A DNA stretch of 64,000 nucleotides from Tillandsia leiboldiana (lineage: Eukaryota; Streptophyta; Magnoliopsida; Poales; Bromeliaceae): assembly GCA_029204045.2 (NCBI GenBank), contig CM055075.1, positions 22,564,491 through 22,628,490 of the forward strand, read 5' to 3'. The notes under the pieces are model-generated. The model ran no database searches. It was not told the origin of the DNA and worked only from the letters and a program-made list of their open reading frames with translations. Position 1 is the first letter of the stretch. The number at the start of each line of letters is the position of its first letter. The position numbers and the translations under genes were made by a program. This document shows, one piece after another, positions 1 through 12,500 of this stretch.

Positions 1-593
1 CACCTACTAATCCTCTACACTCATCTCATCCGGATGACTAACGGTTTCAATGGCGGTAACCTTTTGCCCTAAACCGTTCCGGAAGAGTCCGAAGTATCTT
101 TCTTACAATTTTCGACTCCGGGATCTTTTCTCCTAAATTAGCACATGTATTTATTACATCTTGAAGTCTAGTGTAATAATCTGTAAACAATTCATGCTCT
201 TCCATATGAATAGAGTCAATTGACTTGTAAGCATCTGGAGCTTTTGAATTTTTACAAGATTAGTACCCTCATGTGTAATTTTGAGAATATCCCAAATTTC
301 CTTCGCGGTTTCACACGCGGAAATTCGTGTGAACTCAGTCGAGGAAAGAGAAATAAATAAAGCGTTCATACCTTTCCCATTGTAAGAAGATCTTTCAAAT
401 CCTCTTTGGACCATCTAGAGCGAGGTTTTGGGGTAGTAGAATTTCCTACTTCCTCAACAGGATGCACCCAACCGTATTCCACGGATTGCCATACCCGCTC
501 ATCAATTGCGATGAGAAAAGCTCTCATCCGCACTTTCCAATAAGCATAATTAGTCCCATCAAAAAGAGGAGGTCTATAAATTACCACTTTCAC
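1..593 (-). pseudogene. Sirevirus-type Copia gag, N-terminal fragment (broken)
   Basis: Gag is the capsid protein of the retrotransposon particle. The reading starts at the ATG at 593 and opens with the motif FDGTNYAYWKVRMRAFL, typical of the N-terminal gag domain (UBN2/DUF4219 type) of plant Copia elements. About 70 codons later the frame shifts; the next segment (about 414 down to 154) reads ISACETAKEIWDIL and KIQKLQMLTS, and a third frame is needed to reach the window edge. The same gag occurs at 16606-17292 and 45911-46751. A tRNA-Met primer site and an LTR follow at 620-1987, so this is the front of a minus-strand element cut off by the window start. Non-functional because of the frameshifts. 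Confidence 0.85.
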
Positions 594-619
594 CCATCAT
601 GATAGATAACCTAAAACCC

Positions 620-631
620 GCTCTGATACCA
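620..631 (-). promoter_or_regulatory. Primer binding site (initiator tRNA-Met)
   Basis: On the minus strand this reads TGGTATCAGAGC, the exact complement of the 3' end of plant initiator tRNA-Met, where minus-strand DNA synthesis starts. It lies between the 5' LTR (634 onward) and gag, two bases from the LTR end. Confidence 0.9.
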
Positions 632-633
632 AT

Positions 634-1987
634 TGTAGAGTTTTGGATCCACAAGGATCTAAATAGGTACTATCAAACAACTAGAGGGGGGGTGAATAGG
701 TGTAATACTTAAAACTCAATCTCAGTGCAAAATAAAACCAATGCGGAAAATAAAAACAGCACACCGAGATATACGTGGAAACTCCAATCCAGGAGAAAAA
801 CCACGGGACCAACACGCAATAACAATCCACTAAGAATAGAAGAATAACAAGGTGATTACCGACTCCACGGACTCAACCCCTCCTTCAGCTTCTTCGGACC
901 TTGCGCTGACCGGTTGGATATCCACGCAATAACAATCCCTAAGAAAAGAAGAATAACAAGGTGATTACCGTCTCCACGGATTTAAACCCTCCTTCAATTT
1001 CTTGGACCTCGCGCTCCACCGTTTTGCCCGTCCACTGCACACGTTCGAATCCACGAACGCACGCTTCGAATCCACGAAACGCCTTTAGCACACCGAATCC
1101 ACGATGCCACGTCGAATCCACGACGCAAACTCAGTCGATAAGAATATTGACTTCGATGGTGATCCTTTGCTTAGATTCTCATTGAGAACCGTAGAAGAAA
1201 TCTCTAAGCAAAGATTAGATCAATTCGACAAAAGATATGTTCTTGAAGAACCATCGAATTGACCTAAAAGAGGCTATAAAGAAGAACGATAAAAACCTAG
1301 CCTCTAGGGTTGCTCTCAAGTGTTTTAAAATTGATCGGCCGTAGCTCCCACGTTTTGAGAAACCCTAAATGTCTATTTATAGTTTAGAAACCTTTGGAAA
1401 GAGATAAGAATCAAAAACATACCTTATCTGGAAATTTTCAGGACGGCGATCCGGATCAGATTTACTGCGATCCGGATCGTCGTAACGAGATTGACGATTC
1501 CAGAAAACCAAGGGTTCGGGATCCGGATTGCAAGGCCCGATCCGGATCGTTCATACAAATCAGAAAACTTAACATTCGGGATCCGGATCGGAAATTGCAT
1601 GGCGGATCGAAGTCTTGTATGAAGCACAACCTTCGGGATCCGGATCGTTGGCTCTGATCCGGATCCTGAACAAGTCCGAACACAGTTTTTGATTATTATG
1701 CAATTAAAAGTTCATCCAAGTGTTTCTACACTATAAGAAAGTATTCGGATCACCAAAATATTTAGTTAAACATACCTGATCCTCTTGAATACTTTCTTCT
1801 TGAGATTGATGTAACTGATCCACAATTCTTCAACTTCAATCTTCAAGATTCAAGACACTGAGTGTCAACTTGAGCTCTTGTTGAATCTTCTCTAAGTCTT
1901 TGATTGCTGATTGACAATTTGATCCCTTTAAGACTCCGACTCAACTCACTGACTGACACGAAATATGCCAATACCAAAATGCCGTAA
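634..1987 (-). repeat. Sirevirus 5' LTR (minus strand, diverged subfamily)
   Basis: The inner end at 634 abuts the primer site. The outer end lies near 1987, where similarity to the other Sirevirus LTRs (17326-18595, 46785-48059, 49086-50381) stops and the usual terminal CCTTAACA is degraded. It carries the family's palindromic GGGGGG motif near 680-702, a set of CGAATCCACGA repeats at about 1045-1130, a minus-strand TATA region near 1375-1385, and an array of GGATCCGGATC motifs at 1448-1672. The related LTRs carry GTCCGGAC motifs at that position instead. Confidence 0.8.
1448..1672 (-). repeat. GGATCCGGATC palindromic motif array in the LTR U3
   Basis: About seven spaced copies of a core GATCCGGATC (BamHI-like half plus CCGG) sit on the upstream side of the LTR TATA region. 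Short ORFs translating as repeated DPDR or RSGS come only from this array. It may be a cis-regulatory repeat; that role is inference. Confidence 0.7.
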
Positions 1988-2383
1988 AGTATTTCTGGGT
2001 AGGTGGCCGGCGTCGGAGAAGTCGCCGCACGGAGCACAGAGCTGGCCCAACAAGTAAAAACCTGAAAAACTAGGGTTGATCGCAATTTCCGTACTTGACC
2101 AAACCACCAATTTTGGTGAGATGACACTGGCTCCTACAGTCCCAAGCCCGTCATTATTTCCCAGTTTAGTTTCATCGGTGCAAAGTGGTCCTCGAGGCGG
2201 AGCTATCTAGGTTTCCGGCGAGACCTTGCTCCCGACGGTAACAACATGCATGGGGGCTAGGGCTTGTGCGGGGAGAAGAGAATCCTAAGAGCCAAATTAG
2301 TTCTGCTATGGGTCTAGGGTGAATCATCCATGGGTTGGAAATCCTTACCTTAGCCAGAGTTGTGTGAAGAGAGGGCAGAACGG
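1988..2383. other. Unassigned spacer between two retrotransposons
   Basis: This 396-bp stretch is GC-balanced and not obviously part of either neighbouring element. A minus ORF of 94 codons (1843-2127) crosses into the LTR and shows no recognisable domain. It could be a remnant of an older element or of a host transcript. I see nothing to name. Confidence 0.4.
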
Positions 2384-5300
2384 TGTCACGCCCGGGGTCG
2401 AAACTGCGACCCGGCTCGCCAACAGATCCGCCACCTATGCCAAACCCGCATAGGCGAAGCGTCCTACCTGCAAGAGAAGTACTACAGCTAAACAGATATC
2501 AGAGCTAAAAATAAAAAGTCTGCTGTATAACTAAATCAATCACTGTACAACTGGAAATAATACAACAATGTCGTCTCCCAAAAAGATAATCATACAATAT
2601 CCTCATATACAAACTCAGAACTCAACCGGGAGGTATCTCCAATAAATACATCAGTGTACAGGCTCTCAATACAACAATCCTCACTACAACAGTCTCTCAA
2701 AGAAGGAAAATAAAATAACTAATCTACTGAAGCTCTCCTCTGAAGGGGTACCGCTACACTCCAACGACGGGTAGGGAACTAGCTCGCGACTCCCTCGCTC
2801 GGTCAGAAGGATCAGCAACAGGAACAACAGGAACCAGAGTAGAAGTTCCTGTGGGAAAAGACACCACGACGGGTGTGAGAACTACGTCCCAAGTAGTCTA
2901 GTGGGTGCCGCCAACAAGCCCGACGGTCTGCCCACTAAGTCCACTAGAGGCATAAAGTAACAAAAGCAGTGCTGTAAGGAAAGCTGGAAAAGTAAACTCT
3001 ACAGCTACTATGCCTCTACCTAGATGCTCAAGGAGTGGAACAGAAAGAACATGATGCCACAACTAACTCTCATCTCTGATCACCCAATCTGAACTGACTG
3101 CCTCATCAGGTCCAGTCAAGCCTGCGCCAACCTACTGCCGTTACGTCCCGGAGGAGCGGACTTACGTAGGACGTCCATGACTGCCAACACCAGCACAGCC
3201 AGAGGGACAAATGCAACGACAAGTCGCGATAGAAAAGCTCAATCTCACGCCGGTACACAACCGGTCTCGCCTACTCCGGAGTGGCCTCGAGGGGAGCGAC
3301 CCGCTCGAGTAAAAAGTAACCCATCTCAAGTATCTCTGTAAAGTATCTCTGTCAAGCTCAAATGTGGCTCATGCAGGCAATGATCCACGATCAAAAAGAT
3401 CGGTAACTCCAAGCTCAAGCACAACTCAGTCGGAAAAAGGACCTCGACTCGAACAGGAATAGCCCAAAACACTCTCACAGCTATGTCGGAGAACCCTCAA
3501 CGACTCAATCTGATAAATGCACGACCATGGCTGAGTCGGGAAACCTCCACGACTCGATCTGCCAGAACCCCAAGATCCTCAGGGCTAAGTGGGAGAACCA
3601 CCTCCACACTAAATCAGGAAACAACCTCTAGATCACACTCTACCAACTCATAGCACAAAGTCGCATCCACTGCGCGAGAAACTGCCTCAACAGGCCAACA
3701 TTGCAACCACTGACACGAGGAAGGGTCCGGAAACCCCGAAAGACTAGAACCTACAATCCAAATCAAACAAGAACAGGCTTTAGGCATAGCCTCTCGTTGT
3801 TCTCGTCCAAGAAGAAGGCAGACCTTAGAACCCAGACCACTCGAATCATCTCGGGTGGTTAATTATAGGAAAAAGGTGACATTTCTTACTGAAGCCATCT
3901 GATCTGTAAGAAATCCATATTTAATGATTTTTAGTTCTTTTTAGGAAAACAGTTGAAACCAAGTTTTACATCTAAGCCTCGAAGAGCTAATGCCTTCGTC
4001 CAATCAAACAGGAACAGACTCAGGCGACCCTACGATGCTTGGAAGAAAATATTTGGTTGACAAAAATCATATGTGTGTCCAAAAAGGTTCTGGGTTTAAG
4101 GTCCTGCTAACACTGATCTACCGCTGCCACTAACACAGCGGCGACAGATAAAACAAGAAAAATAAAACATCTCGGGACCGCCGTCTACCCAACAGCTCCC
4201 GCTACAGATGAACAACCAACTACATCTACCAGACTCCACTCTGCTCCCAAGCACGAGTGTAACATGCATCCCACACTAAAAGATAACTCCTGACCACTCG
4301 GCCACTACCCGGGCGAGGAAGAACACTATGTCCAGGAAAGTAGAAGTGTGGATGTCTAAAGCAGAAATAACCCTAGCCCAAGTGAGGGTTTTCTACTAGT
4401 CTGGTTACACATGCAACATATGACGGGGTGCTAGGTCAAGTTCCAATAACTATAATTTACAGATGGTAGAAAGCAAGGAGATGACAATACCATCAGATAA
4501 TACAAGGAATAGCAATTCCTACATTCTAACATGCTGCACAAGCATTTCACTATCATGCATAGTCCTACTATAGCAGATTTAAAGCACAGTCCATCAATCT
4601 TGGAGACAAGGCCACCCACCTGAAATGCTAACTGTCCGGAGTCGCACAGCTGAGACAGTCCAGAAACAGATATCTCTACACACCCACCAATCCAAACGAT
4701 ACAGGAACAGTGATCAATACCTCCTGGGTACAAAAACACAACCCAAAGTTACACTTAATTCCATAAAATCCAAGCATCACAAATCTGCTGGGAACAGTCC
4801 CCTTAATGCGAAATGTTCACCTGTAAAACGAACTCCAAAATTCCAATAAAAATATCACAGCGAGCGTCTCGTCGAGACCTTCGAAACGGGTACCTGCACG
4901 CCCAAATCCGAGCCCCGTAGGCCGAGTTACAAATTCCACAGTACAGGTGCGCAAACACTCACAACCACACAACTGTAAACTCAAACACAGATAAAAGGGG
5001 AATAGTATACCTTCGGGCAAGCCTCAGAAAAATCCAGAAAAATACAATGATAATCCTTGCGACGAGTAGATCCAAAACGTGTATAGGCTCGTCTCGATCC
5101 GACACTCGGGTGCGGAGATAAATTCCGGCAAGGGGCCGCTGTCCAAAACTCCACCAGAAAACAGCAGCTTAGAAATGCCTCGAAAACCGTGTCATAAACT
5201 CTGAATCCAGCAAGATGATCAACACGAAAGTCGAAGACGTACCTCTCGTGATTCCAGCGCCCGCAGAAATCGGTCCAAAAATACTGACGGAGTAGCTCTG

Positions 5301-6485
5301 TAGACCTCGTCAGATCAAACTGCGACGATAACGGGCCTCCGATGAAAAATCGCCACACTGCGCTCCGATGCCGAAGTCGTCGACGCCGCGGCTTCCAAAA
5401 AATCCGGGCCTCCGCCAGATGATGCGCAGCACAAGATCTCCATCTTTGCTTAAGGGTGCAAGGGGAAGGGAGCTCGGGAAAGGGGGCAAAAAGCCCCCAG
5501 CCAACCGCCTATTTATAGGCCCAGCCCAAAAATCCGACTTTGGACTTTTGGGCCAAAGTTCCGGGCGCCCGGAACATTCGGGCCGCTACAGTGTTGGGCC
5601 CGGCCCAACACTGTGCGCGCGCCCGAAAGCCCGAGGGCCCGCCACGCGTCCCGCCGACGCCGCCTGCGCCCGGCGCACGCGCGCCCACCACTGCGCAGCG
5701 CCATGTGTCCCGACCCGCGGGCGTGCGCAGCTGGCACCCGACCAACCGCGGGGCGCCACGTGGCGCCCCCACGTCGCCCCCGACCGCGGCCCACGCCGCG
5801 CCCACGTGCGCGACCGCGCCTCCCGCTGCCGCACGTCGGGCACGCGCCCCGAGGCACCTGCCTCCCGTCGCGTGGACCGCGCGCACCAGAAACCCGCCAA
5901 CCAAATCAGCCACGTGTCCGCACCCGGTCCACCGTGCACCCGCGACGATCCCGTGGACCGCGCCTGCCGCGCCCGCCAACTGGGAGCCGCCATGTGGCCA
6001 GCCCCTCGGGTGCACGCCTCCGCGGTGGACCGCGCGCCTCCGCCGCCGCCAGCCGCCGCGCTCCGCCGTCCGCCGCCGCCGCCGGCGCCCCTCCGGCGGC
6101 CGGAACAGTACCAATCACCTCGAAATCCGTGCCGGGTCATCCGGGCTCCGAAAAATACAAGTAATAGTCCATCTTGACCGTTTTCGCGCGCTGAATCCAA
6201 ATCCGAAGTCCGATTTGCCAAATTCCTCTTCTAAAATTTGCCGAAAATTCCCGGAGAAGTGTTCTTTACTCAAATTTCGCGCTGAGTCCAATTTTAATAA
6301 CCATTTCGCGCGAAACCACATCAAAACATCCGACGGGGTCCTCCGATCACTCACGTGATCCATTATACACCCGAAGTCCATCACTTGAGTCCAAATTGGT
6401 GCAGAAACACCGCCGACATGCCACATAGGCCTCCAGAAGCTGCTAATCGCACTGTAGAAGCCCTGCGGAGATCTGGGTCACCACA
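2384..6485 (-). repeat. 3' LTR of the long-LTR Gypsy element
   Basis: This is 4102 bp. In minus orientation it begins TGTGGTGACCC at 6485, carries a G-box-rich, very GC-rich U3 (5560-6110), a TATA box at 5508-5519 (CCTATAAATAGG on the minus strand), and ends CGTGACA at 2384. The large ORFs on both strands between 5368 and 6358 overlap in all frames and come from the GC-rich composition, not from genes. Confidence 0.92.
5508..5519 (-). promoter_or_regulatory. LTR promoter TATA box (3' LTR copy)
   Basis: Minus-strand CCTATAAATAGG, about 970 bp from the LTR start, just downstream of the GC- and G-box-rich U3. The matching box in the 5' LTR is at 12676-12687. Confidence 0.6.
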
Positions 6486-6498
6486 TCCTCCCCCACTA
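6486..6498 (-). promoter_or_regulatory. Polypurine tract
   Basis: Minus-strand TAGTGGGGGAGGA directly abuts the 3' LTR start. It is nearly identical to the tract of the plus-strand Gypsy at 63291-63303, preceded in both by a TTTCGAGGACGAAACT block. It primes plus-strand DNA synthesis. Confidence 0.85.
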
Positions 6499-9260
6499 AA
6501 AGAAAGTTTCGTCCTCGAAACTAGCTCAACCCAAAAGGTGCCACAAAAACAAGGGTAGGTACATAACACTGCCGTCTCCAGCTCTCAAGTCACCTGTCAC
6601 TCCCCGTGATTACTCCACAACAACAACAACAACCGGTACGGCATGGCCCAAATTGCATAATTCTCTCATCTCACGAGCCAGAATTTGCAACGGCATCCCT
6701 CGTACCACAAGTACTCGCAGATCTCAAAGGAAACGAGTCCATCACGGGCGAGGAATCCACATGCCTAACACTCCTGAGCTGAGACGTGGAAGGAAAAAGG
6801 CTGGGGGAAAAGAGAGAACAACCAATGTAGCACGCACCAAAACCGCTCCCTAGTGCCAGCTCAACCAGGCGATCCGAAATATACCCCATACGGTCATCCA
6901 GAGAAAAGAAGCCCTAATCGGCTAGGGTCCTCGCTCAATCACTCTCGGATCCTGACCAATCGCATGGACTGCTTCACCGCGGTCTACCGTTAAAAGGGAC
7001 CCTCAGGGACACAACCACGAGCCCTGTTCCGCAACGGTCCCACCCAGCGCCAGCAACGGAATCATCAAACTCAACCCCCAATAGCTCTCCGGTTCCAGGT
7101 ATCCGCCACCACAGTGGCCCTATCGGGTGATACAAAATGCTCAAGAATAACCCAATGGTAACTCCACAGCCACTATGGGAGGCATCACCAACACAAAGGT
7201 CCATCCCCCATCTCTGGCAAAGCTGCAATCGGCGCTAGTACCAGTCTCATCATCCATTCGCCATGCTCTCCTGGCACTGCCAAATCCAAAAAAAAAAAAA
7301 AAAAAAAAAAAAAACTCCTCACCTCAACAATAAATGTTGATCTCAGCCAACCTCAAATAGCATCCACATTGGCCGGAATTCCACCGCCGCTCCTACGGCT
7401 AACACAATGTGACCCAAGAAGGTAAGCTTCTAAAGCTAAAACTTGTCTCTCAATAGCCTGGCATACAGCTTCATCCACACAGCATGGTAACACATCCACC
7501 AGTGCTCCTCATGCTCCAAGCTGCTCTGGGAGTAGATCATAATATCCCTGGAGGATCTAGTTACCAAAGCAATCAAGTACAGCTGGAGCACAATTCCTCA
7601 AACCAAAAGAGTGGCAGGGCGCTAATCAATCCAATTGGCCTTACTAAAACATAATGCCCCTACCGTGTCCTGAACACCATCTTGGCGAAATACTCAGCCG
7701 TATGATTCCAAAATCTGTACCTGCATCAATCGTACAACTGCCGGAGTATAATTCCATCAAAAGGTCCAGAATAATACTTGGACCTATCTACACTCGACCC
7801 ATAAAAGGGCACTCACAGTCGTGTATCAACGATGTGGCATCACCACCGTATATCAACGGCGTGGCACTAGGTCAAACAGACCCCTCGATCCATCAGATCC
7901 TGCAACCGCGCCATCAGCTCTCACAGCTCTACTGGCAATACCAATGAGGTGCTGTCGAGGGTGGCGCGGTTCCCCGAACCACGCCAAACTCAATCTCTAT
8001 CTCCCTAACCGGCGGCATTATCAACAGCTCAGGTGAAATCACACCCGGAATCTCGTGGCTACAGAGATATCTTTGGGTCCCGGTGCCGCCGTAAGCACCT
8101 CTCACACTGTCGCTATAACCAGTGTGCTATAACGACCTCAACAACCAAATCTCCTCTCGTCTGCCTCGCAGAAGGTCAAAGTCCTCACCTTCCGCAGTCT
8201 AACATCCTGTGGCACTGTGCCAACCAAAACCCAAACACTAGGTCGAAACGCCGAACTGCCATAATTACCAATAAGTCCACCCGTATAACTCGCGGCCTCA
8301 ACTGCATAGGACAAAAACCACAAGGGAGCACAACCTCTGTCTCTGCTCACATTGAGGCGACGAATAAAGTCATCCGCAGATAACAAATCCACGCTACCGT
8401 TGCGCTACTCTGATATAGATGCTGATGCTGCCATCGGGGTCCACCCGATCTCTGGCATCTCGAAAATTCGCCATCCAGGTACGGAGATGAGAAATGCCTC
8501 TGCCGGTCAGTCTGTCCTCCATCACCCGACGCCAAGCGCCGATATCCAGCACTCGCCTCTGGCGGCCGATCCCTATCCAAAGAAACTGCAGCGTCATGCT
8601 CCACACACAATGCCTACCCATCGAAGCGTCAATAATTCAAAACGGAGGGACCAACTAAACTGAAAGGTATCCTGGCGCAAACCATTCCCCGTCAAACATA
8701 TCCTATGCGCCTCGTCCCTCGAAACCTGGAGCGCGTATTTCAACGACTGTATAAACTTCCTAGCACAGGGAGGCTCTCAGATAGTCTCTCCATCACCACC
8801 AACCCCAATTTTGCCTACAAAGGCTCCAACTCAAGCCTGTGAATCGGGATGGTTCAGACTGCCGGGACTGGCTCCATCGACCAATGACGTCCCGAAGCTC
8901 AGCTACTATCCACTATCCACCCTGCCTCGGTGCCTCGGCACTACTCGTCGGCACGGAGGGGCTGCTCGCTCAGTCGGTGCCACAAGTGCAACTGAAGGTA
9001 CCACTGCATAGGAAGAAAGTACTGGAGGACACTCAAGCGATACTGCAATTAACTGCGCTCTCTGCTCCAACAAGCGCATCAAACGTTCCATGGCCTCCTC
9101 CTGGCATCGGACAGCCTCCGACATCTGTGCCATCTGGATCCATAACTCTTGGGTCTCGCTCTGCTCTGATAGCTCTGCCTCCCGCTGCTCGGGTTACTAA
9201 TCAGATGCGGAAAGCGCATTCCTCACAGCACGACGTCTCACAAGCATCGTAGACCACTGC
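6499..9260 (-). pseudogene. Degenerate Gypsy gag-pol remnant
   Basis: No frame longer than about 140 codons survives, but three parts can be aligned by eye with the Gypsy gag-pol at 58456-63245. First, a gag start at 9133-8906 reads AQMSEAVRCQEEAMERL, where the better copy has AQMSEAVRRQEEAMGRL. Second, an RT segment at about 7640-7330 still shows the pattern IYSQSSLEHEEH (from VYSRSDAEHEEH) and FLGH. Third, a C-terminal chromodomain-side segment at about 6690-6600 reads LAREMREL. The body is about 2 kb shorter than that of the better copy, so large deletions accompany the point decay. It contains an A27 run at 7288-7314. It cannot encode protein; if it moved recently it did so using enzymes from relatives. 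Confidence 0.75.
7288..7314 (+). repeat. Poly(A) run, 27 bp
   Basis: Uninterrupted A27 inside the dead Gypsy body. No target duplication or SINE/LINE sequence is visible beside it, so it is probably a simple slippage expansion. Confidence 0.9.
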
Positions 9261-9522
9261 ACAATAACAAACATCAGGACACAACAACCATACGACCCAA
9301 TCCAGCGAAAGTCTAAGACATGTTATCAATTCCACAGCATTATGTTGTCTGCGGCCAACATAATCGCTTAGGAGCATAAACATGCCAATCACTCATCCCG
9401 TCTCTTGGGAGAGGTACAAAACTCGATCAGGACTCTCGCTAAAAGTCACGACTCTCACGTAGTCATCCTAATGTCCAACCACAAGCCTAGGGTGTCTAAG
9501 TCCTCAATGACCTACAACCTAG

Positions 9523-9534
9523 GCTCTGATACCA
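9523..9534 (-). promoter_or_regulatory. Primer binding site (initiator tRNA-Met)
   Basis: Minus-strand TGGTATCAGAGC, separated from the 5' LTR end at 9543 by 8 bp. The Gypsy at 58175 has the same 8-bp spacing, which supports a common family. Confidence 0.9.
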
Positions 9535-9542
9535 CTCTAATC

Positions 9543-12500
9543 TGTCACGCCCCGGGGTCGAAACTGCGACCCGGCTCGCCAACAGATCCGCCACCTATGC
9601 CAAACCCGCATAGGCGAAGCGTCCTACCTGCAAGAGAAGTACTACAGCTAAACAGATATCAGAGCTAAAAATAAAAAGTCTGCTGTATAACTAAATCAAT
9701 CACTGTACAACTGGAAATAATACAACAATGTCCGTCTCCCAAAAAGATAATCATACAATATCCTCATATACAAACTCAGAACTCAACCGGGAGGTATCTC
9801 CAATAAATACATCAGTGTACAGGCTCTCAATACAACAATCCTCACTACAACAGTCTCTCAAAAAAGGAAAATAAAATAACTAATCTACTGAAGCTCTCCT
9901 CTGAAGGGGTACCGCTACACTCCAACGACGGGTAGGGAACTAGCTCGCGACTCCCTCGCTCGGTCAGAAGGATCAGCAACAGGAACAACAGGAACCAGAG
10001 TAGAAGTTCCTGTGGGAAAAGACACCACGACGGGTGTGAGAACTACGTCCCAAGTAGTTCTCAGTGGGTGCCGCCAACAAGCCCGACGGTCTGCCCACTA
10101 AGTCCACTAGAGGCATGAAGTAACAAAAGCAGTGCTGTAAGGAAAGCTGGAAAAGTAAACTCTACAGCTACTATGCCTCTACCTAGATGCTCAAGGAGTG
10201 GAACAGAAAGAACATGATGCCACCACTAACTCTCATCTCTGATCACCCAATCTGAACTGACTGCCTCATCAGGTCCAGTCAAGCCTGCGCCAACCTACTG
10301 CCGTTACGTCCCGGAGGAGCGGACTTACGTAGGACGTCCATGACTGCCAACACCAGCACAGCCAGAGAGACAAATGCAACGACAAGTCGCGATAGAAAAG
10401 CTCAAACTCACGCCGGTACACAACCCGGTCTCGCCTACTCCGGAGTGGCCCTCGAGGGGAGCGACCCGCTCGAGTAAAAAGTAACCCATCTCAAGTATCT
10501 CTGTAAAGTATCTCTGTCAAGCTCAAATGTGGCTCATGCAGGCAATGATCCACGATCAAAAAGATCGGTAACTCCAAGCTCAAGCACAACTCAGTCGGAA
10601 AAAGGACCTCGACTCGAACAGGAATAGCCCAAAACACTCTCACAGCTATGTCGGAGAACCCTCAACGACTCAATCTGATAAATGCACGACCATGGCTGAG
10701 TCGGGAAACCTCCACGACTCGATCTGCCAGAACCCCAAGATCCTCAGGGCTAAGTGGGAGAACCACCTCCACCACTAAATCAGGAAAACAACCTCTAGAT
10801 CACACTCTACCAACTCATAGCACAAAGTCGCATCCACTGCGAGAAACTGCCTTAACAGGCCAACATTGCAACCACTGACACGAGGAAGGGTCCGGAAACC
10901 TCGAAAGACAAGAACCTACAATCCAAATCAAACAAGAACAGGCTCTAGGCATAGCCTCTCGTTGTTCTCGTCCCAAGAAGAAGGCAGACCTTAGAACCCA
11001 GACCACTCGAATCATCTCGGGTGGTTAATTATAGGAAAAAGGTGACATTTCTTACTGAAGCCATCTGATCTGTAATAAATCCATATTTAATGATTTTTAG
11101 TTCTTTTTAGGAAAACAGTTGAAACCAAGTTTTACATCCAAGCCTCGAAGAGCTAATGCCTTCGTCCAATCAAACAGGAACAGACTCAGGCGACCCTACG
11201 ATGCTTGGAAGAAAATATTTGGTTGACAAAAATCATATGTGTGTCCAAAAAGGTTCTGGGTTTAAGGTCCTGCTAACACTGATCTACCGCTGCCACTAAC
11301 ACAGCGGCGACAGATAAAACAAGAAAAATAAAACATCTCGGGACCGCCGTCTACCCAACGGCTCCCGCTACAGATGAACAACCAACTACATCTACCAGAC
11401 GCCACTCTGCTCCCAAGCACGAGTGTAACATGCATCCCACACTAAAAGATAACACCTGACCACTCGGCCCACTACCCGGGCGAGGAAGAACACTATGTCC
11501 AGGAAAGTAGAAGTGTGGATGTCTAAAGCAGAAATAACCCTAGCCCAAGTGAGGGTTTTCTACTAGTCTGGTTACACATGCAACATATGACGGGGTGCTA
11601 GGTCAAGTTCCAATAACCATAATTTACAGATGGTAGAAAGCAAGGAGATGACAATACCATCAGATAATACAAGGAATAGCAATTCCTACATTCTAACATG
11701 CTGCACAAGCATTTCACTATCATGCATAGTCCTACTATAGCAGATTTAAAGCACAATCCATCAATCTTGGAGACAAGGCCACCCACCTGAAAATGCTAAC
11801 TGTCCGGAGTCGCACAGCTGAGACAGTCCAGAAACAGATATCTCTACACACCCACCAATCCAACGATACAGGAACAGTGATCAATACCTCCTGGGTACAA
11901 AAACACAACCCAAAGTTACACTTAATTCCATAAAATCCAAGCATCACAAATCTGCTGGGAACAGTCCCCTTAATGCAAAATTTTCACCTTTAAAACGAAC
12001 TCCAAAAATTCCAATAAAAATATCACAGCGAGGGTCTCGTCGAGACCTTCGAAACGGGTACCTGCACGCCCAAATCCGAGCCTCGTAGGCCGAGTTACAA
12101 ATTCCACAGTACAGGTGCGCAAACACTCACAACCACACAACTGTAAACTCAAACACAGATAAAAGGGGAATAGTATACCTTCGGGCAAGCCTCAGAAAAA
12201 TCCCGGAAAAATACAATGATAATCCTTGCGACGAGTAGATCCAAAAAGTGTATAGGCTCGTCTCGATCCGACACTCGGGTGCGGAGATAAAATTCCGGCA
12301 AGGGGCCGCTGTCCAAAAACTCCACCAGAAAACAGCGGCTTAGAAATGCCTCGAAAACCGTGTCATAAACTCTGAATCCAGCAAGATGATCAACACGAAA
12401 GTCGAAGACGTACCTCTCGTGATTCCAACGCCGTAGAAATCGTCCAAAAATACTGACGGAGTAGCTCTGTAGACCTCTCAGATCAAACTGCGACGATAAC

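Noticed and set aside
1394..1683. ORFs with repeated DPDR/RSGS words
   Set aside because: The translation of the GGATCCGGATC array in an LTR; not a protein repeat.
5368..6358. Long overlapping ORFs (up to 272 codons) on both strands, Pro/Arg/Ala-rich
   Set aside because: They occur in all frames of a GC-rich LTR U3, recur in the sister LTR at 12149-13343, and have no domain. Stop codons are simply rare in this composition.
9523..9534. tRNA gene at the tRNA-Met-like sequences
   Set aside because: Only the 12-base primer complement is present, next to LTRs; no cloverleaf.
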